DNA from: Arthrobacter ramosus
Lineage (GTDB): Bacteria; Actinomycetota; Actinomycetes; Actinomycetales; Micrococcaceae
NCBI RefSeq assembly: GCF_039535095.1
Contig: NZ_BAAAWN010000001.1
Span: 4,402,001-4,466,000 of the forward strand
Direction: 5' to 3'
Length of the DNA: 64,000 nt
In this document: positions 26,608 through 36,346 of the stretch, piece after piece
Layout of the letters: each line of letters begins with the position of its first letter
How positions within the stretch are numbered: the first letter of the stretch is position 1
Notes under the pieces: generated by a model
What the model saw: only the letters and a program-made list of their open reading frames with translations
Told to the model about the DNA's origin: nothing
Database searches by the model: none
Program-made: the position numbers and the translations under genes

Positions 26608-26793
26608 CTAAGAACGGATCCCTCTCAACGCGTCGCTGATTTTGGCCCGTGTCGAAGCATCCGGCGGGACGGAAATACGGTTTTCCCGGGCAGCCCGGTC
26701 GGCCATGATCCTTTGGAAAACCATCCTCCCCAGGCCGGCAAAAACAGCGGCAAGGACCACGGGCAAAACCATCGACTTAGCGTTCTCGGCCAT
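26608..26793 (-). CDS. Small single-helix membrane protein (unknown)
   Basis: 61 residues. A hydrophobic segment at about 8-27 (MVLPVVLAAVFAGLGRMVF) is followed by a charged helix and a short tail (PPDASTRAKISDALRGIRS). The ATG at 26793 has AGGA at useful spacing. The sequence looks like a real protein by composition. No family recognised and no operon partner. Confidence 0.5.
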   Translation of the reverse strand: MAENAKSMVLPVVLAAVFAGLGRMVFQRIMADRAARENRISVPPDASTRAKISDALRGIRS

Positions 26794-27122
26794 GCCGCAA
26801 TCCTAGTGACGCAAACCACCCCCGGCCAGAGCCGCCGTCGTTCAGTCCCCGGAGCCGCCGTCGGGCATTGGAAACCCCCGACGTCGGCTGGGCGCCGCCG
26901 CGAATTGGCGCGGCCCACGGGGCCTCTTCACCGATCTCCCGCAAATAGGGTATGGAGCGATTTGGCCGGTAGAATGGGCATGCAAGCTCGCGGAGCGCCC
27001 CCCTTATTCCGTAAGACACTGCCGCTGAACACTGTTTGGAGGCAGTTCAGGCGTGAGACGGCACCACTCCGCGGCAGCCTTTAACCAAGGTTTAACCAAC
27101 GCTCACGCACAGGAGTTACCGG
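26794..27122 (+). promoter_or_regulatory. Leader region of purSQL
   Basis: 329 bp without a gene. A -10-like TAGAAT is at 26970-26975. TTTAACCAA is directly repeated at 27080-27088 and 27091-27099, a period of 11 bp, just before the AGGAG of purS. Earlier, GCCGCCGTCG is directly repeated (about 26841 and 26863). I see no purine riboswitch aptamer. Confidence 0.4.
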
Positions 27123-27374
27123 ATGCCCCGGATCGTCGTCGACGTCATGCCCAAGCCCGAGATTCTGGACCCTCAGGGGAAGGCCATCGTGGGCGCACTG
27201 CCCCGCCTCGGCTTCACCAGCTTTAGCGCAGTCCGCCAGGGCAAGCGCTTCGAACTGACCGTCGACGGCGAGGTGACCGACGCCATCCTCGCCCAGGCCC
27301 GCGAGGCCGCCGAGACCCTGCTGTCCAACCCGGTGATCGAAGACGTCGTCAACGTCGAGGTCGTCGAGGCCTGA
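27123..27374 (+). CDS. purS: Phosphoribosylformylglycinamidine synthase subunit PurS
   Basis: 83 residues, full length. It joins PurQ and PurL in the FGAM synthase complex (step four of purine synthesis), bridging ammonia transfer. The family pattern V-x-V-M-P-K-P-x-I-L-D-P-Q-G and the C-terminal NPVIEDV are present. Preceded by AGGAG. The stop is 1 bp from the purQ start. Confidence 0.95.
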   Translation: MPRIVVDVMPKPEILDPQGKAIVGALPRLGFTSFSAVRQGKRFELTVDGEVTDAILAQAREAAETLLSNPVIEDVVNVEVVEA

Positions 27375-27375
27375 C

Positions 27376-28131
27376 ATGAGTGAACTTCCTTTGATCGGCG
27401 GAGCCCCTGTGGCCGTCGAACCCCGTTTGCTCGGGGCCAAAATCGGCGTCGTCACCTTCCCTGGCACCCTTGACGACCGCGACGCCGCCCGTGCGGTACG
27501 CCTCGCAGGCGGCACCGCCGTCGCGCTCTGGCACGCGGACACCCATCTGGCCGACGTGGACGCGGTCGTCATCCCGGGCGGTTTCTCCTACGGCGACTAC
27601 CTGCGCGCCGGCGCCATTTCGCGCTTCGCTCCGCTGATGTCCCGCATCATCGATGCCGCCAACAGCGACGCCAAGCTGCCCGTGTTGGGTATCTGCAACG
27701 GCTTCCAGATCCTGACCGAGTCGCACCTGCTCCCGGGCTCCATGATCAAGAACGACCACTTGAAGTTCTTGTGCCGCGACCAGGTACTGCGCGTCGAGAA
27801 CAACAAGACCGTGTGGACCTCGGACTACGAGGCCGGCGAGGAAATCACGGTTCCGCTGAAGAACCAGGACGGCCAGTACATCGCTGACGACAAGACCCTG
27901 GACGCCCTTGAGGCCGAGGGCCGCGTCGTGTTCCGCTATGTCGGCTGGAACCCGAACGGTTCACGCCGCGACATTGCCGGCATCAGCAACGCCGCCGGCA
28001 ACGTGGTGGGCCTCATGCCGCACCCGGAGCACGCGGTGGAGCCCGGATTCGGTCCGGAGTCCAATGCCGGCACGGATGGCTTGGGCTTCTTCACCTCCGT
28101 CCTGAACAAGATCGTGGGAGGCGCACAGTGA
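27376..28131 (+). CDS. purQ: FGAM synthase glutaminase subunit PurQ
   Basis: 251 residues. A class I glutamine amidotransferase with nucleophile C107 (LGICNGFQ) and the His-Glu pair in MPHPEHAVE near the C-terminus. It feeds ammonia from glutamine to PurL. The N-terminus carries about 20 extra residues before the usual GVVTFPGT start, so an internal start is possible, but the ATG at 27376 is the one coupled to purS. The last base group overlaps purL (GTGA). Confidence 0.95.
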   Translation: MSELPLIGGAPVAVEPRLLGAKIGVVTFPGTLDDRDAARAVRLAGGTAVALWHADTHLADVDAVVIPGGFSYGDYLRAGAISRFAPLMSRIIDAANSDAKLPVLGICNGFQILTESHLLPGSMIKNDHLKFLCRDQVLRVENNKTVWTSDYEAGEEITVPLKNQDGQYIADDKTLDALEAEGRVVFRYVGWNPNGSRRDIAGISNAAGNVVGLMPHPEHAVEPGFGPESNAGTDGLGFFTSVLNKIVGGAQ

Positions 28132-30446
28132 CTACCTCAGCTGAAACCGTCGGCAAGAAGTTCAACATCGACACCGTTGAGAACGCGGCCAAGACGCCGG
28201 ACACCGAGCTCCCCTGGGCCGAACTCGGCCTCAAGCAGAACGAGTTCGACGAGGTCGTCAAGGTCCTGGGCCGCCGCCCGACGGGCGCCGAACTCGCCAT
28301 GTACTCCGTCATGTGGAGTGAGCACTGCTCCTACAAGTCCTCGAAGAACCACCTGCGCCAGTTCGGCGAAAAGGTGACCGAGGAGATGAAGAAGGACATG
28401 CTCGTGGGCATCGGCGAAAACGCCGGCGTCACCAACTTGGGCGACGGCTGGGCCGTGACGTTCAAGATCGAGTCCCACAACTCGCCGTCGTTCGTGGAGC
28501 CCTACCAGGGTGCCGCAACCGGTATCGGCGGCATCGTCCGTGACATCATCTCCATGGGTGCCCGCCCGGTGGCCGTGATGGATCCGCTGCGTTTCGGCGC
28601 CATCGACCACCCGGACACGGCCCGCGTCATGCACGGCGCCGTTGCCGGCATTGGTGGCTACGGCAACTCGCTTGGCCTGCCGAACATCGGCGGCGAAATG
28701 GTGTTCGACTCCGTGTACCAGGGCAACCCGCTGGTCAACGCGCTGGCAGTCGGCGTTATGCGCCACGAAGACATCCGCCTGGCCAACGCCTCCGGCAAGG
28801 GCAACAAGGTAGTCCTCTTCGGTGCACGCACCGGCGGCGACGGCATTGGCGGCGCATCCGTGCTGGCCTCGGAGTCCTTCGACGACACCAAGCCCTCCAA
28901 GCGCCCCGCTGTCCAGGTAGGCGACCCGTTCGCCGAAAAGGTGCTCATCGAGTGCTGCCTGGAGCTGTTCAAGGGTTCGCTGGTTGAGGGTATCCAGGAC
29001 CTCGGCGCCGCGGGCATCTCCTGCGCCACGTCCGAGCTCGCTTCCAACGGCGACGGCGGCATGCAGGTTGAGCTGACCTCCGTGCTGCTCCGCGACCCCA
29101 CGCTGACCCCGGGCGAAATCCTGATGTCCGAGTCGCAGGAACGCATGATGGCCGTGGTCACCCCTGAGAACGTCGCTGCGTTCGAAGCAGTCATGGACAA
29201 GTGGGCAGTGGAGTACTCCTGGCTGGGCGAAGTGACCGATACCGGCCGCCTGATCATCACGTGGGAAGGCGAAGTCATTGTCGACGTCGACCCGCGCACC
29301 GTTGCCCACGACGGTCCGGTCTACGACCGCCCGTTTGCGCGCCCCTCATGGCAGGACTCCGTCCAGGCCGATACCTTCACGGGCTCCGTGCAGGACGCCG
29401 GCCGTCCCTCCACCTCCGGGGAACTGGCCGCTGCCATCACCGAGCTCATTGCTTCGCCGAACATGTGCAGCAAGGCCTGGATCACCAAGCAATACGACCG
29501 CTACGTCGGCGGCAACACCGCCATGGCGTTCCCGGACGACGCCGGAGTGGTCCGCGTGGACGAGGAAACCGGGCTTGGCGTTGCCCTGGCCACCGACGCC
29601 AACGGCCGCTACACCTACCTCGACCCGTACCACGGCGCACAGCTGGCACTTGCCGAGGCCTACCGCAACGTCGCCACTTCCGGCGCGGTCCCGATGGCCG
29701 TCAGCGACTGCCTGAACTTCGGTTCCCCCGAGGATCCCGACGTCATGTGGCAGCTGGCCGAGTCCATTCGTGGCCTGTCGGACGCTTGTATGGAGCTGGG
29801 CGTCCCGGTCACCGGTGGCAACGTCTCGTTGTACAACCAGACGGGTACCGTGCCCATCCACCCCTCCCCCGTGGTTGCAGTGCTGGGCAAGCTCGACGAC
29901 GTCGCGCGCCGCACCCCGTCCGGCTGGAAGGAAGATGGCCAGGCCATCTACCTGCTGGGCACCACGGCTGCAGAGCTGGACGGTTCGGAATGGTCCAACC
30001 TGCGTGGACACCTCGGTGGCTTGCCGCCGAAGGTTGACCTGTCCATCGAGCGCCAGCTGGGGGAAATCCTCATCAACGCTTCGCGCGACGGCATGATCGA
30101 CGCCGCACACGATCTCTCCGAGGGCGGCCTTGCCGCTGCGCTGGTGGAGTCTGCATTGCGCTATGGCGTCGGCGCCCGGATTGCGCTGGACGAACTCGTG
30201 GAGCGCGACGGCGTGGACCTGTTCACCGCGTTGTTCTCCGAGTCCCAAGGCCGGGCCATCGTGTCCGTTCCGCGCTCCGAGGAAATACGCTTCAAGGACA
30301 TGTGCACCGCCCGCGGCTTCGCCCACCTCCGGATCGGCGTCGTCGACGCTGCCGGCGGCAAGCTGGAGATCAACGGCGTGGACGAGCTCTCCGTGGACGC
30401 TCTCAGCGAAGCCCACGAGGCCACCCTGCCGAAGTACTTCGGCTAA
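28128..30446 (+). CDS. purL: FGAM synthase large subunit PurL
   Basis: 772 residues, the small-type PurL that needs PurS and PurQ. It converts FGAR, ATP and ammonia to [14 protein letters not shown] near residue 65, the glycine-rich [17 protein letters not shown] segment and paired AIRS-like domains are all present. The GTG start overlaps the purQ stop by 4 bp. A strong terminator follows 17 bp after the stop, closing a three-gene operon. Confidence 0.96.
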   Translation: MTTSAETVGKKFNIDTVENAAKTPDTELPWAELGLKQNEFDEVVKVLGRRPTGAELAMYSVMWSEHCSYKSSKNHLRQFGEKVTEEMKKDMLVGIGENAGVTNLGDGWAVTFKIESHNSPSFVEPYQGAATGIGGIVRDIISMGARPVAVMDPLRFGAIDHPDTARVMHGAVAGIGGYGNSLGLPNIGGEMVFDSVYQGNPLVNALAVGVMRHEDIRLANASGKGNKVVLFGARTGGDGIGGASVLASESFDDTKPSKRPAVQVGDPFAEKVLIECCLELFKGSLVEGIQDLGAAGISCATSELASNGDGGMQVELTSVLLRDPTLTPGEILMSESQERMMAVVTPENVAAFEAVMDKWAVEYSWLGEVTDTGRLIITWEGEVIVDVDPRTVAHDGPVYDRPFARPSWQDSVQADTFTGSVQDAGRPSTSGELAAAITELIASPNMCSKAWITKQYDRYVGGNTAMAFPDDAGVVRVDEETGLGVALATDANGRYTYLDPYHGAQLALAEAYRNVATSGAVPMAVSDCLNFGSPEDPDVMWQLAESIRGLSDACMELGVPVTGGNVSLYNQTGTVPIHPSPVVAVLGKLDDVARRTPSGWKEDGQAIYLLGTTAAELDGSEWSNLRGHLGGLPPKVDLSIERQLGEILINASRDGMIDAAHDLSEGGLAAALVESALRYGVGARIALDELVERDGVDLFTALFSESQGRAIVSVPRSEEIRFKDMCTARGFAHLRIGVVDAAGGKLEINGVDELSVDALSEAHEATLPKYFG

Positions 30447-30463
30447 GCCCACTCGAGGCTCAT

Positions 30464-30505
30464 CGATTGCTCCCCACCGGTCGCCGGCGGGGAGCAATCG
30501 TTTTT
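30464..30505 (+). terminator. Rho-independent terminator of purSQL
   Basis: Stem CGATTGCTCCCC-A-CCGG (30464-30480) with CCGG-C-GGGGAGCAATCG (30484-30500), a 3-nt loop, then TTTTT. Confidence 0.92.
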
Positions 30506-30538
30506 AAGGCCTCCTGCAGATATCGCGCATTTGGGGCC

Positions 30539-30755
30539 AACGCCCGCTCACATATACACGCCCTCCGGGCAACGCTCGCTCACATATACACGCCTGCCGG
30601 GCAACGCCCGCTCACATATACACGCCTGCCGGGCAACGCCCGCTCACTGCGGTCGTCAAGTTCTTGAGACATCTGAGCGAGCGTCCCGCCAGAACCCCAC
30701 ATAGGTGAGCGAGCGTCCCGCCGGTCGACCCACATAGGTGAGCGAGCGTCCGGGG
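30539..30755. repeat. Large intergenic cluster of 32-bp units in convergent arms
   Basis: Left arm: units opening AACGCYCGCTCACATATACA start at 30539, 30571, 30603 and 30635, an exact 32-bp period; the last is cut after CGCTCACT. A centre of about 25 bp follows. Right arm: inverted units around GAGCGAGCGTCC start at 30669, 30699 and 30732. It is the same family as 21125-21255 and lies between convergent purL and DUF503 genes. Confidence 0.85.
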
Positions 30756-30761
30756 TTCGGG

Positions 30762-31055
30762 TCAGTCCTCGCTGTGGAGGTCCCGGCGTCGGGCGCTCAG
30801 GAGCTCCACTTCGGGGCGCGCGGCAACGAAGCGTTCGACGGCATCGAGCACCTCCACGAGATGCGCGCGGTCTGCTGCCACTGCGCCCGCGCCGATGAGC
30901 GCACGGCGATGCTGGTCCAAGTGCCCGGTCTCGGCGGCAGAGACCTCGAAACGCCGTTTCAACTCGGCGATCAGCGGGCGCACGAGGGAACGTTTCTCCT
31001 TCAGGCTGTGCACCTCGCCGAGGAGGATGTCGAACTCGATCCACGCGATCCACAT
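30762..31055 (-). CDS. DUF503 (YlxP-like) family protein
   Basis: 97 residues. The start MWIAWIEFDILLGEVHSLKEKRSLVRPLI is the DUF503 signature, a ferredoxin-like small protein found near ribosome-maturation genes in other bacteria, of unknown exact function. The ATG at 31055 is chosen because the family starts there. Its C-terminus here is charged (SARRRDLHSED). It is divergent from the DUF1206 gene by 81 bp. Confidence 0.82.
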   Translation of the reverse strand: MWIAWIEFDILLGEVHSLKEKRSLVRPLIAELKRRFEVSAAETGHLDQHRRALIGAGAVAADRAHLVEVLDAVERFVAARPEVELLSARRRDLHSED

Positions 31056-31136
31056 GCGCCCATCGTATCCAGTAGAGGCGCGCCCTCCCGCTTCGAATCC
31101 CACGGTGGCAAGATGAGGACAGACCAAAGGAGCTCC

Positions 31137-31994
31137 ATGGGCGCGGACGATCATACGAACAAGGCCGGCAATGCAGTTTCCCGGGGCGCCGATTCGGTAG
31201 GAGACGCCGTAGACGACGCCAAGGATTCACGGACCGTCCGGGTAGTGGCCCGGGCCGGCTTCGTCGCCTTGGGGCTGATACACCTCCTGATCGGGATCAT
31301 CGCCTTGGAGATTGCGCTCGGCGCATCCGGCCAAGCCGACCAAAGCGGTGCGGTCGGTCAGATGGCCGCCACGCCTGGCGGAGTCGTCCTTTTGTGGGCG
31401 GGACTAGTGGCCTGCGGTGCCCTCGCGCTCTACATGGCGAGCGACGCCGTGATGGGGTGGAGCGGGCGCGAAAGCGCCAAGCGCTGGATGAATGGGCTCA
31501 AGGCAGCCGGGCAGGCAATCGTCTTCGCTGTCGCCGCCGTGACCTTCGGCAGTTTTGCGGTCAGCCGTCCAAGCAGCAGCAGCGAGAAATCCCGTACGAC
31601 CAGTGCAGACCTCATGTCCAGCGCTCCCGGCACTGTCCTCCTGGTGATCATCGGGGTGGCGTTGCTGGCAGCCGCCGGTACATACGTCTTCATGGGGATC
31701 ACACGCAAGTACGAAAAGAACCTGAGGGGAAAACCGTCAGGGGCCTTGGGGGATGCGTTTACGGTGCTGGGTGTGGTGGGCTATTGCGCGAAAGGCGTGG
31801 CACTCGGCGCCGTCGGCTTGCTCATCCTGATCGCCACAGCAGCGCATGACCCCTCCCAACAAGGCGGCCTCGACTCGGCGCTCAAGGCCTTCCTGAAACA
31901 GCCCTTTGGCGGATGGGTTCTGGGGTTCGTCAGCCTCGGACTCATGGCCTACGGTATCTACTCCTTGTTGCGCTCCCGTTACCAGCGGCTCTGA
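31137..31994 (+). CDS. DUF1206 family membrane protein
   Basis: 285 residues with six predicted helices in three pairs, each pair beginning with a V-A-R-A-G-F / A-G-Q-A / G-Y-C-A-K-G-like motif (VVARAGFVALGLIHLLIG; LKAAGQAIVFAVAAV; VVGYCAKGVALGAVGLL). This triplicated pattern is DUF1206. The first 40 residues are polar and cytoplasmic. AAAGGAG precedes the ATG at 31137. Function unknown in the literature I know. Confidence 0.85.
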   Translation: MGADDHTNKAGNAVSRGADSVGDAVDDAKDSRTVRVVARAGFVALGLIHLLIGIIALEIALGASGQADQSGAVGQMAATPGGVVLLWAGLVACGALALYMASDAVMGWSGRESAKRWMNGLKAAGQAIVFAVAAVTFGSFAVSRPSSSSEKSRTTSADLMSSAPGTVLLVIIGVALLAAAGTYVFMGITRKYEKNLRGKPSGALGDAFTVLGVVGYCAKGVALGAVGLLILIATAAHDPSQQGGLDSALKAFLKQPFGGWVLGFVSLGLMAYGIYSLLRSRYQRL

Positions 31995-32035
31995 CGGCGG
32001 GCCGCGCCTGGAGCCGGCGCCGCAGCCGGCAGAAA

Positions 32036-32080
32036 CGCCCGACGGCGGCCCGCACCAAAGGTGGGGACCGCCGTCGGGCG
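32036..32080. terminator. Bidirectional terminator between DUF1206 and sugar ABC genes
   Basis: A 13-bp perfect stem CGCCCGACGGCGG (32036-32048) with CCGCCGTCGGGCG (32068-32080), followed by CTTATTT on the plus strand. Confidence 0.8.
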
Positions 32081-32099
32081 CTTATTTAGCTTGGCTGTG

Positions 32100-32993
32100 C
32101 TACTTGGACGTGCCTTGCGACACAGAACCCTGCAGCTGGCGCTGGAAGATGATGTAGACGATCAGCACCGGAACCACGGTGACGGTGACCGCCGCGAACA
32201 AGGCACCGAAGTCCACCGCATAACCCATCTGGCCAGCGAACGCGGCCAGTCCTTGGGACAGCACGCGCGGCCCGGCCGCGTTGATGGCCACGGGAATCAG
32301 GAACTGGTTCCACAGGCCCAGGAAGTTGAAGATGGCAACGGAAGCGAGTCCCGGCTTGGCCATCGGCAACATGACCTGGAAGAACGTCCGCCACTCACCG
32401 GCCCCGTCCAGGGCAGCCGCCTCGGTGATTTCGTGGGGAAGAGACTTGAAGAAGGAGAACAGGAAGAAGACGGTGAACGGCAGCGCGAAGCCGACGTACA
32501 CCAAGGTCAAGCCTGGCAGGGTGTTCAGGAGGCCGATTCTCTTCATGACGAAGAACAACGGCACCATGGCGAGGAAGATCGGGAACGTGAGCCCGGCAAG
32601 CATGAGGTAGTAGATCGCTTTGCTGCCGAAGAAGACATAGCGCGCCAGGACATAGGCGCACATGGCTCCGAGGACCATGACGATCACCAAGGCGGACCCT
32701 ACGACGATCACAGAGTTGAGGAAGTAGCTCCCGATTCCGGCTTCGCTCCAGGCCCGGACGTAGTTGTCGAAACGCCACTGCGAAGGCAAGGCAAACGGCG
32801 AGGCGAAGATCTCGCTGGAGGTCTTGAAGGAGGACATGAAAGTCCACAACAAGGGCAGGATCACGATGAGCGACCAGATGGTCAGGGCCGTGTGCGAAAC
32901 GGCGCCTACCACCCTGTCTCCCGTGGTCATGGCCGGTTTGCGCGGGTTGAAATGCAGCGCCTTCATTTCCTGGCTGGCAATTTTGGTAGACAT
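32100..32993 (-). CDS. Carbohydrate ABC transporter permease (MalG type)
   Basis: 297 residues, six membrane helices. The EAA loop is present as EITEAAALDGAGEWRTFFQVMLPMAKPG. It is the third gene of an operon (binding protein, permease, permease) reading right to left; its ATG overlaps the TAA of the preceding permease gene by 1 bp. No ATPase gene is present, so a shared MsiK-type ATPase elsewhere in the genome must power it. In the N-acetylglucosamine systems of actinobacteria this slot is NgcG. Confidence 0.88.
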   Translation of the reverse strand: MSTKIASQEMKALHFNPRKPAMTTGDRVVGAVSHTALTIWSLIVILPLLWTFMSSFKTSSEIFASPFALPSQWRFDNYVRAWSEAGIGSYFLNSVIVVGSALVIVMVLGAMCAYVLARYVFFGSKAIYYLMLAGLTFPIFLAMVPLFFVMKRIGLLNTLPGLTLVYVGFALPFTVFFLFSFFKSLPHEITEAAALDGAGEWRTFFQVMLPMAKPGLASVAIFNFLGLWNQFLIPVAINAAGPRVLSQGLAAFAGQMGYAVDFGALFAAVTVTVVPVLIVYIIFQRQLQGSVSQGTSK

Positions 32994-34018
32994 TAGAGGG
33001 ACACATCCTTGTCGCCGCCAGTGAGCCTGTTGACCAGGAACACGAGGCCGGAGAAAATCAGGGTGGCTACGGCCAGCACAACGCCCATGGCGCTGGCCAG
33101 GCCGAACTGGCCCTTGGTGAAAGCGGTGAAAAAGAGTTGCTGGGACATCACCAGGGTGGAGTTGTCCGGGCCGCCGCCGGAGTTCAGTGCGGCCATGTAG
33201 ACGAAGGCATCCAGCGCCAGGATGCCCATATAGATGTAGGCCGTCTGGATGTTGTCCCGGATCAGCGGGATGGTGATGGACACGGCAGTGCGGAAGCGTC
33301 CCGCTCCGTCGATCCGCGCCGCCTCAAACAGCTCCGCGGGGATGCCCTTGATGCCCGCCACGAACAGCACCATGTAGAAGCCGATGAAGCCCCAGACGAT
33401 CACGAACATCGTGGCGATCATGGCGGTGTTCTTGTCCCCAAGCCAGGCGTAGGACTTGAACTGGTCCATGCCTAGGGAGGTGAGGATGCCGTTCAGCAGG
33501 CCTCCGGAAGGATCGTAGATCTGGCCCCACATGATGCCGATGGCAATCGCCGGAATCGTGTAGGGGAAGAAGGAGACAACCCGGTAGAAGCTGGAGTTGC
33601 GCAAGCCCTTGATCTGGCCCTTGCTGCTGCCGCCCACGGTCACCAAGGTTGCCAGCACGAGGCTGAGGATGATGGTAATGATGGGCAGGAAGATGACCAG
33701 CAGGATGTTGTTCCCCATGGCCTTCATGAAGATGTCATCCGTGAAGAGCTTCCGGTAGTTCTCAAGTCCGATGAAGTTCTGGTCGGGTGAGAAACCGCTC
33801 CAGTCGGTCAGGGAGTAGCCGAACGCCTGGATGAAAGGCCAAATCACAAACAGGAGATAGATCGCCAGGGGCAGGCCCAGGAAGACCACGAAAAAACTGA
33901 CCTTGTCGAACGTCAGGGGCTTGCGCCGCCTCTTGTAGACGGGTGGTGCGGTATCCGGAACGACGACGGCGGACGCACCGTCGCCGACCCGGAGTGTTTT
34001 TGCTTTCACTGAAGTCAC
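32993..34018 (-). CDS. Carbohydrate ABC transporter permease (MalF type)
   Basis: 341 residues, six helices after a cytoplasmic N-terminus rich in basic residues (YKRRRKPLTFDKV). The EAA loop is ELFEAARIDGAGRFRTAVSITIPLI. The GTG start overlaps the binding-protein stop by 4 bp. It pairs with the MalG-type permease downstream to form the channel. The NgcF slot in N-acetylglucosamine/diacetylchitobiose importers has this form. Confidence 0.88.
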   Translation of the reverse strand: MTSVKAKTLRVGDGASAVVVPDTAPPVYKRRRKPLTFDKVSFFVVFLGLPLAIYLLFVIWPFIQAFGYSLTDWSGFSPDQNFIGLENYRKLFTDDIFMKAMGNNILLVIFLPIITIILSLVLATLVTVGGSSKGQIKGLRNSSFYRVVSFFPYTIPAIAIGIMWGQIYDPSGGLLNGILTSLGMDQFKSYAWLGDKNTAMIATMFVIVWGFIGFYMVLFVAGIKGIPAELFEAARIDGAGRFRTAVSITIPLIRDNIQTAYIYMGILALDAFVYMAALNSGGGPDNSTLVMSQQLFFTAFTKGQFGLASAMGVVLAVATLIFSGLVFLVNRLTGGDKDVSL

Positions 34019-35424
34019 TTCACTTCAATCTTCGTGACCGAGCTGTCGTTGCGGACCTTGTCGGTGATCTTCTGCAGGTCCGACGTCAGGGTGGCGACAT
34101 CGGACTTTCCATCGAGGAACGTGTTCCACACAACCAACTGGTCCTTGTTCATCCCGTAGAGGTCAACAAAGTTCCACGTGAAGATGTTCGATCCAGCATC
34201 GCTGAGCAGCTTGGTCTGGGAAACCAAGGCGGTGGAACCGAAGCCATCGGCGGGAACGGTGTCCTTGACGATGGTGGGGGCCAGCTTTGTCTTGGCAAAG
34301 TTGGTGGCAGCATCCTTGGACAGCATGACACGCAGCAATTCCTTGCCGCCAGCAACGTTCTTGCCCTGGGACGGAACAACGAAGGGCTCGCCGGAAGCGC
34401 TGTGCATTGCCTCGTAAGGAAGTTTGGATCCCGAGGTCACGGTGGGAACAGGAACGCCGGTCATCTTGAATCCGGACTTGGTCTGGTCCTTCATCTCGTT
34501 TTCTATCCACGAGCCGGACGGGTAGAACACGGCTTCCTGGGCGTTGCTCCACTGCGCCTGCGCCGCGGTGAACTGCGTACCCGAGCCACCTGGCTTGAAG
34601 TGGCCCGCCTTGACGATCTTGCCCAAGGCCGTGAAGACGCTCTGGATGGCCGGGTGGGACCAGGCGTCCGCCTTCAGGTTTTCAAGGCCGAGGCGAACGT
34701 CGTTGCCGCCTTCCTTGATGGCGGAAGCGATCGCCATTTCCTGGTAGTAAGTGGCTGCTTCCTTGCCCCAGACGAACAGGTACTTGCCTTTGGCCTTGGC
34801 CTGCTCGCCAAGGGTGTACATGTCATCCCAGGTTTTCGGCACGGCCCACCCGTTGTCCTTCAGGAATGAATCCGAGTACCACATGGCGTAAACGGTCAGC
34901 ACGTAGTTCAGGGCCGCCAGCTTGCCATTGAAAGTACCCGGGGCGAGCACTCCAGCGTAGAGGGTGTCCTTGATGACCTTGCCCTCAAGGTTCTTGGCGT
35001 TGACCACGCTGGTAAGGTCTTCCAGCTGGGCCAGGATCGTGCTGAAGCCGATTGCCTTGGCACCGGAGTTGTCGATCAGGTCCGGCGGGTTGCCTCCGAC
35101 GAATCGCGGCTGGAGTTCCTGCGCAATGTCCGTGGACGGGGAAATCTTGGCGGTGGAACCTGAATGTGCGCTTTCGAAGCCCTTGCCCGCGAAGTCAACG
35201 TAGTCGATTCCGTACCCGCCCTTGAAGATCACGGCGTCAACGGTGGACTTGTCTGCCATTCCGAACGGATTGGTATCTGAAACGGTCCCCGTAGGACCGG
35301 TGGTACCTCCACCGCCCCCGCCTGCGCAGGAGGCCATCGAGCCGGCTATCGGCACAAGCACTGCCGCGGCAAGCGCGCCGCGGAGGAAACCGCGCCGTGC
35401 AAAGGACTGCTGCTGAACGTTCAT
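34015..35424 (-). CDS. Extracellular sugar-binding lipoprotein, resembling N-acetylglucosamine/diacetylchitobiose-binding NgcE
   Basis: 469 residues from the ATG at 35424. The N-terminus has a twin-arginine motif (ARRGFLRGA) and a lipobox (SMASC), so it is probably a Tat-exported lipoprotein. The mature part is a family 1 solute-binding protein. Stretches such as PRFVGGNPPDLIDNSGA and the late FFTALGKIVK-like region recall NgcE, though I cannot confirm by alignment. First gene of the operon; no DasR-type site was seen upstream. The 210 bp upstream are AT-rich near 35530-35590 and hold TTGACA on the minus strand (35583-35588). Confidence 0.72.
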   Translation of the reverse strand: MNVQQQSFARRGFLRGALAAAVLVPIAGSMASCAGGGGGGTTGPTGTVSDTNPFGMADKSTVDAVIFKGGYGIDYVDFAGKGFESAHSGSTAKISPSTDIAQELQPRFVGGNPPDLIDNSGAKAIGFSTILAQLEDLTSVVNAKNLEGKVIKDTLYAGVLAPGTFNGKLAALNYVLTVYAMWYSDSFLKDNGWAVPKTWDDMYTLGEQAKAKGKYLFVWGKEAATYYQEMAIASAIKEGGNDVRLGLENLKADAWSHPAIQSVFTALGKIVKAGHFKPGGSGTQFTAAQAQWSNAQEAVFYPSGSWIENEMKDQTKSGFKMTGVPVPTVTSGSKLPYEAMHSASGEPFVVPSQGKNVAGGKELLRVMLSKDAATNFAKTKLAPTIVKDTVPADGFGSTALVSQTKLLSDAGSNIFTWNFVDLYGMNKDQLVVWNTFLDGKSDVATLTSDLQKITDKVRNDSSVTKIEVK

Positions 35425-35634
35425 CCTAAAACCCTCCAGAGACTCGTAGTACCGAACTCTGACGGCGCCTCGGCCGGCAGTCGATCGGTCCGGGCACCGC
35501 CGCTGCGACGCGCCCTTCGTGTGACATACTTCACCACGAGTGATTGAAAAGCAATATTTGAGGGCAGTTTCGATCAACTTTTGTCAAAATGTGATCTGAC
35601 GATCCTGCCGTTCCAGAGGGGTCATTTGGGTGTT

Positions 35635-36264
35635 TTAGCCGCGCAAATTCAAGGATTTTGCGCATTGAGCAATGGCCTCGCGTGCCCATTGCTGCTGTTG
35701 CGCGGTTCCCACCCGTTCGGCCCACTGTTCGGCGAGCTGGAACTCGACCATCGCCTCGGTGCGGCGACCGTCGTCGTACATCGCCCAACCGAGGTTGTTG
35801 TGCAGGGAAACCATCCACCGTTTGGTGCGGGAATCCTCGACGGCGGAGGCGTATTCAAGCGCGCTGCGCGTCCATGATTCCTGGTGACCGGAGTCCGCGA
35901 TGGCCAGCATATGAAGTGCGTCCACCGCGAGGAAATCTTCGCCCAGGAGGTCGCCCATCTCGGCAGCCTGCTCAAAGAGCGGAACGGCCATGGCCGGGTG
36001 GCCGGCGGAGTTGAGCAGGCGGCCGCGCTCCAGGAGGACCCGCACCGCAATGGTGGGCTCCTCTTCGGCGTCGATCCCGTCCAGGAGGGCGTCCGCCTCC
36101 TCGAACCGGCCCTGCAGGCCGATTGCCCGGCCCAATTGGGTGGCGAGCTCGGCCCTCTCAAAGGGATCGGAGGCGGGATCGGTCATGGCTGCGCGGAAGC
36201 GGGCTTCCGACAACGCGGGGTCCTCAAAATTCCACAGCTCATCGAGGGTATTTTGTTCCAGCAT
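35635..36264 (-). CDS. TPR-repeat protein
   Basis: 209 residues. Tetratricopeptide-type helical pairs run from about 40 (FERAELATQLGRAIGLQGRFEEADALLDGI) to 195, with typical A/G-x-x-x-F/Y spacing (LHNNLGWAMYDDGRRTEAMVEFQLAEQWA). The ATG at 36264 has AGGAGG seven bases upstream, better than the ATG 45 bp earlier. Cytoplasmic scaffold; partner unknown. It lies 82 bp after the YjbR gene in the same direction. Confidence 0.78.
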   Translation of the reverse strand: MLEQNTLDELWNFEDPALSEARFRAAMTDPASDPFERAELATQLGRAIGLQGRFEEADALLDGIDAEEEPTIAVRVLLERGRLLNSAGHPAMAVPLFEQAAEMGDLLGEDFLAVDALHMLAIADSGHQESWTRSALEYASAVEDSRTKRWMVSLHNNLGWAMYDDGRRTEAMVEFQLAEQWAERVGTAQQQQWAREAIAQCAKSLNLRG

Positions 36265-36346
36265 CTGGCTCCTCCTGATTGCTTCGAGGCGATGGAAGGT
36301 GCAGTCCACTCACAATCTAGCCGAAGCTGCAGACGGGGTCCGCGTG

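Noticed and set aside
30539..30755. Possible CRISPR array because of the exact 32-bp period
   Set aside because: Units are adjacent with no unique spacers, arms are inverted, there are only four and three copies, and no cas genes are near.
32061..32996. 311-codon plus-strand frame over the MalG-type permease
   Set aside because: Shadow of a real permease gene that has an EAA loop and coupled neighbours.
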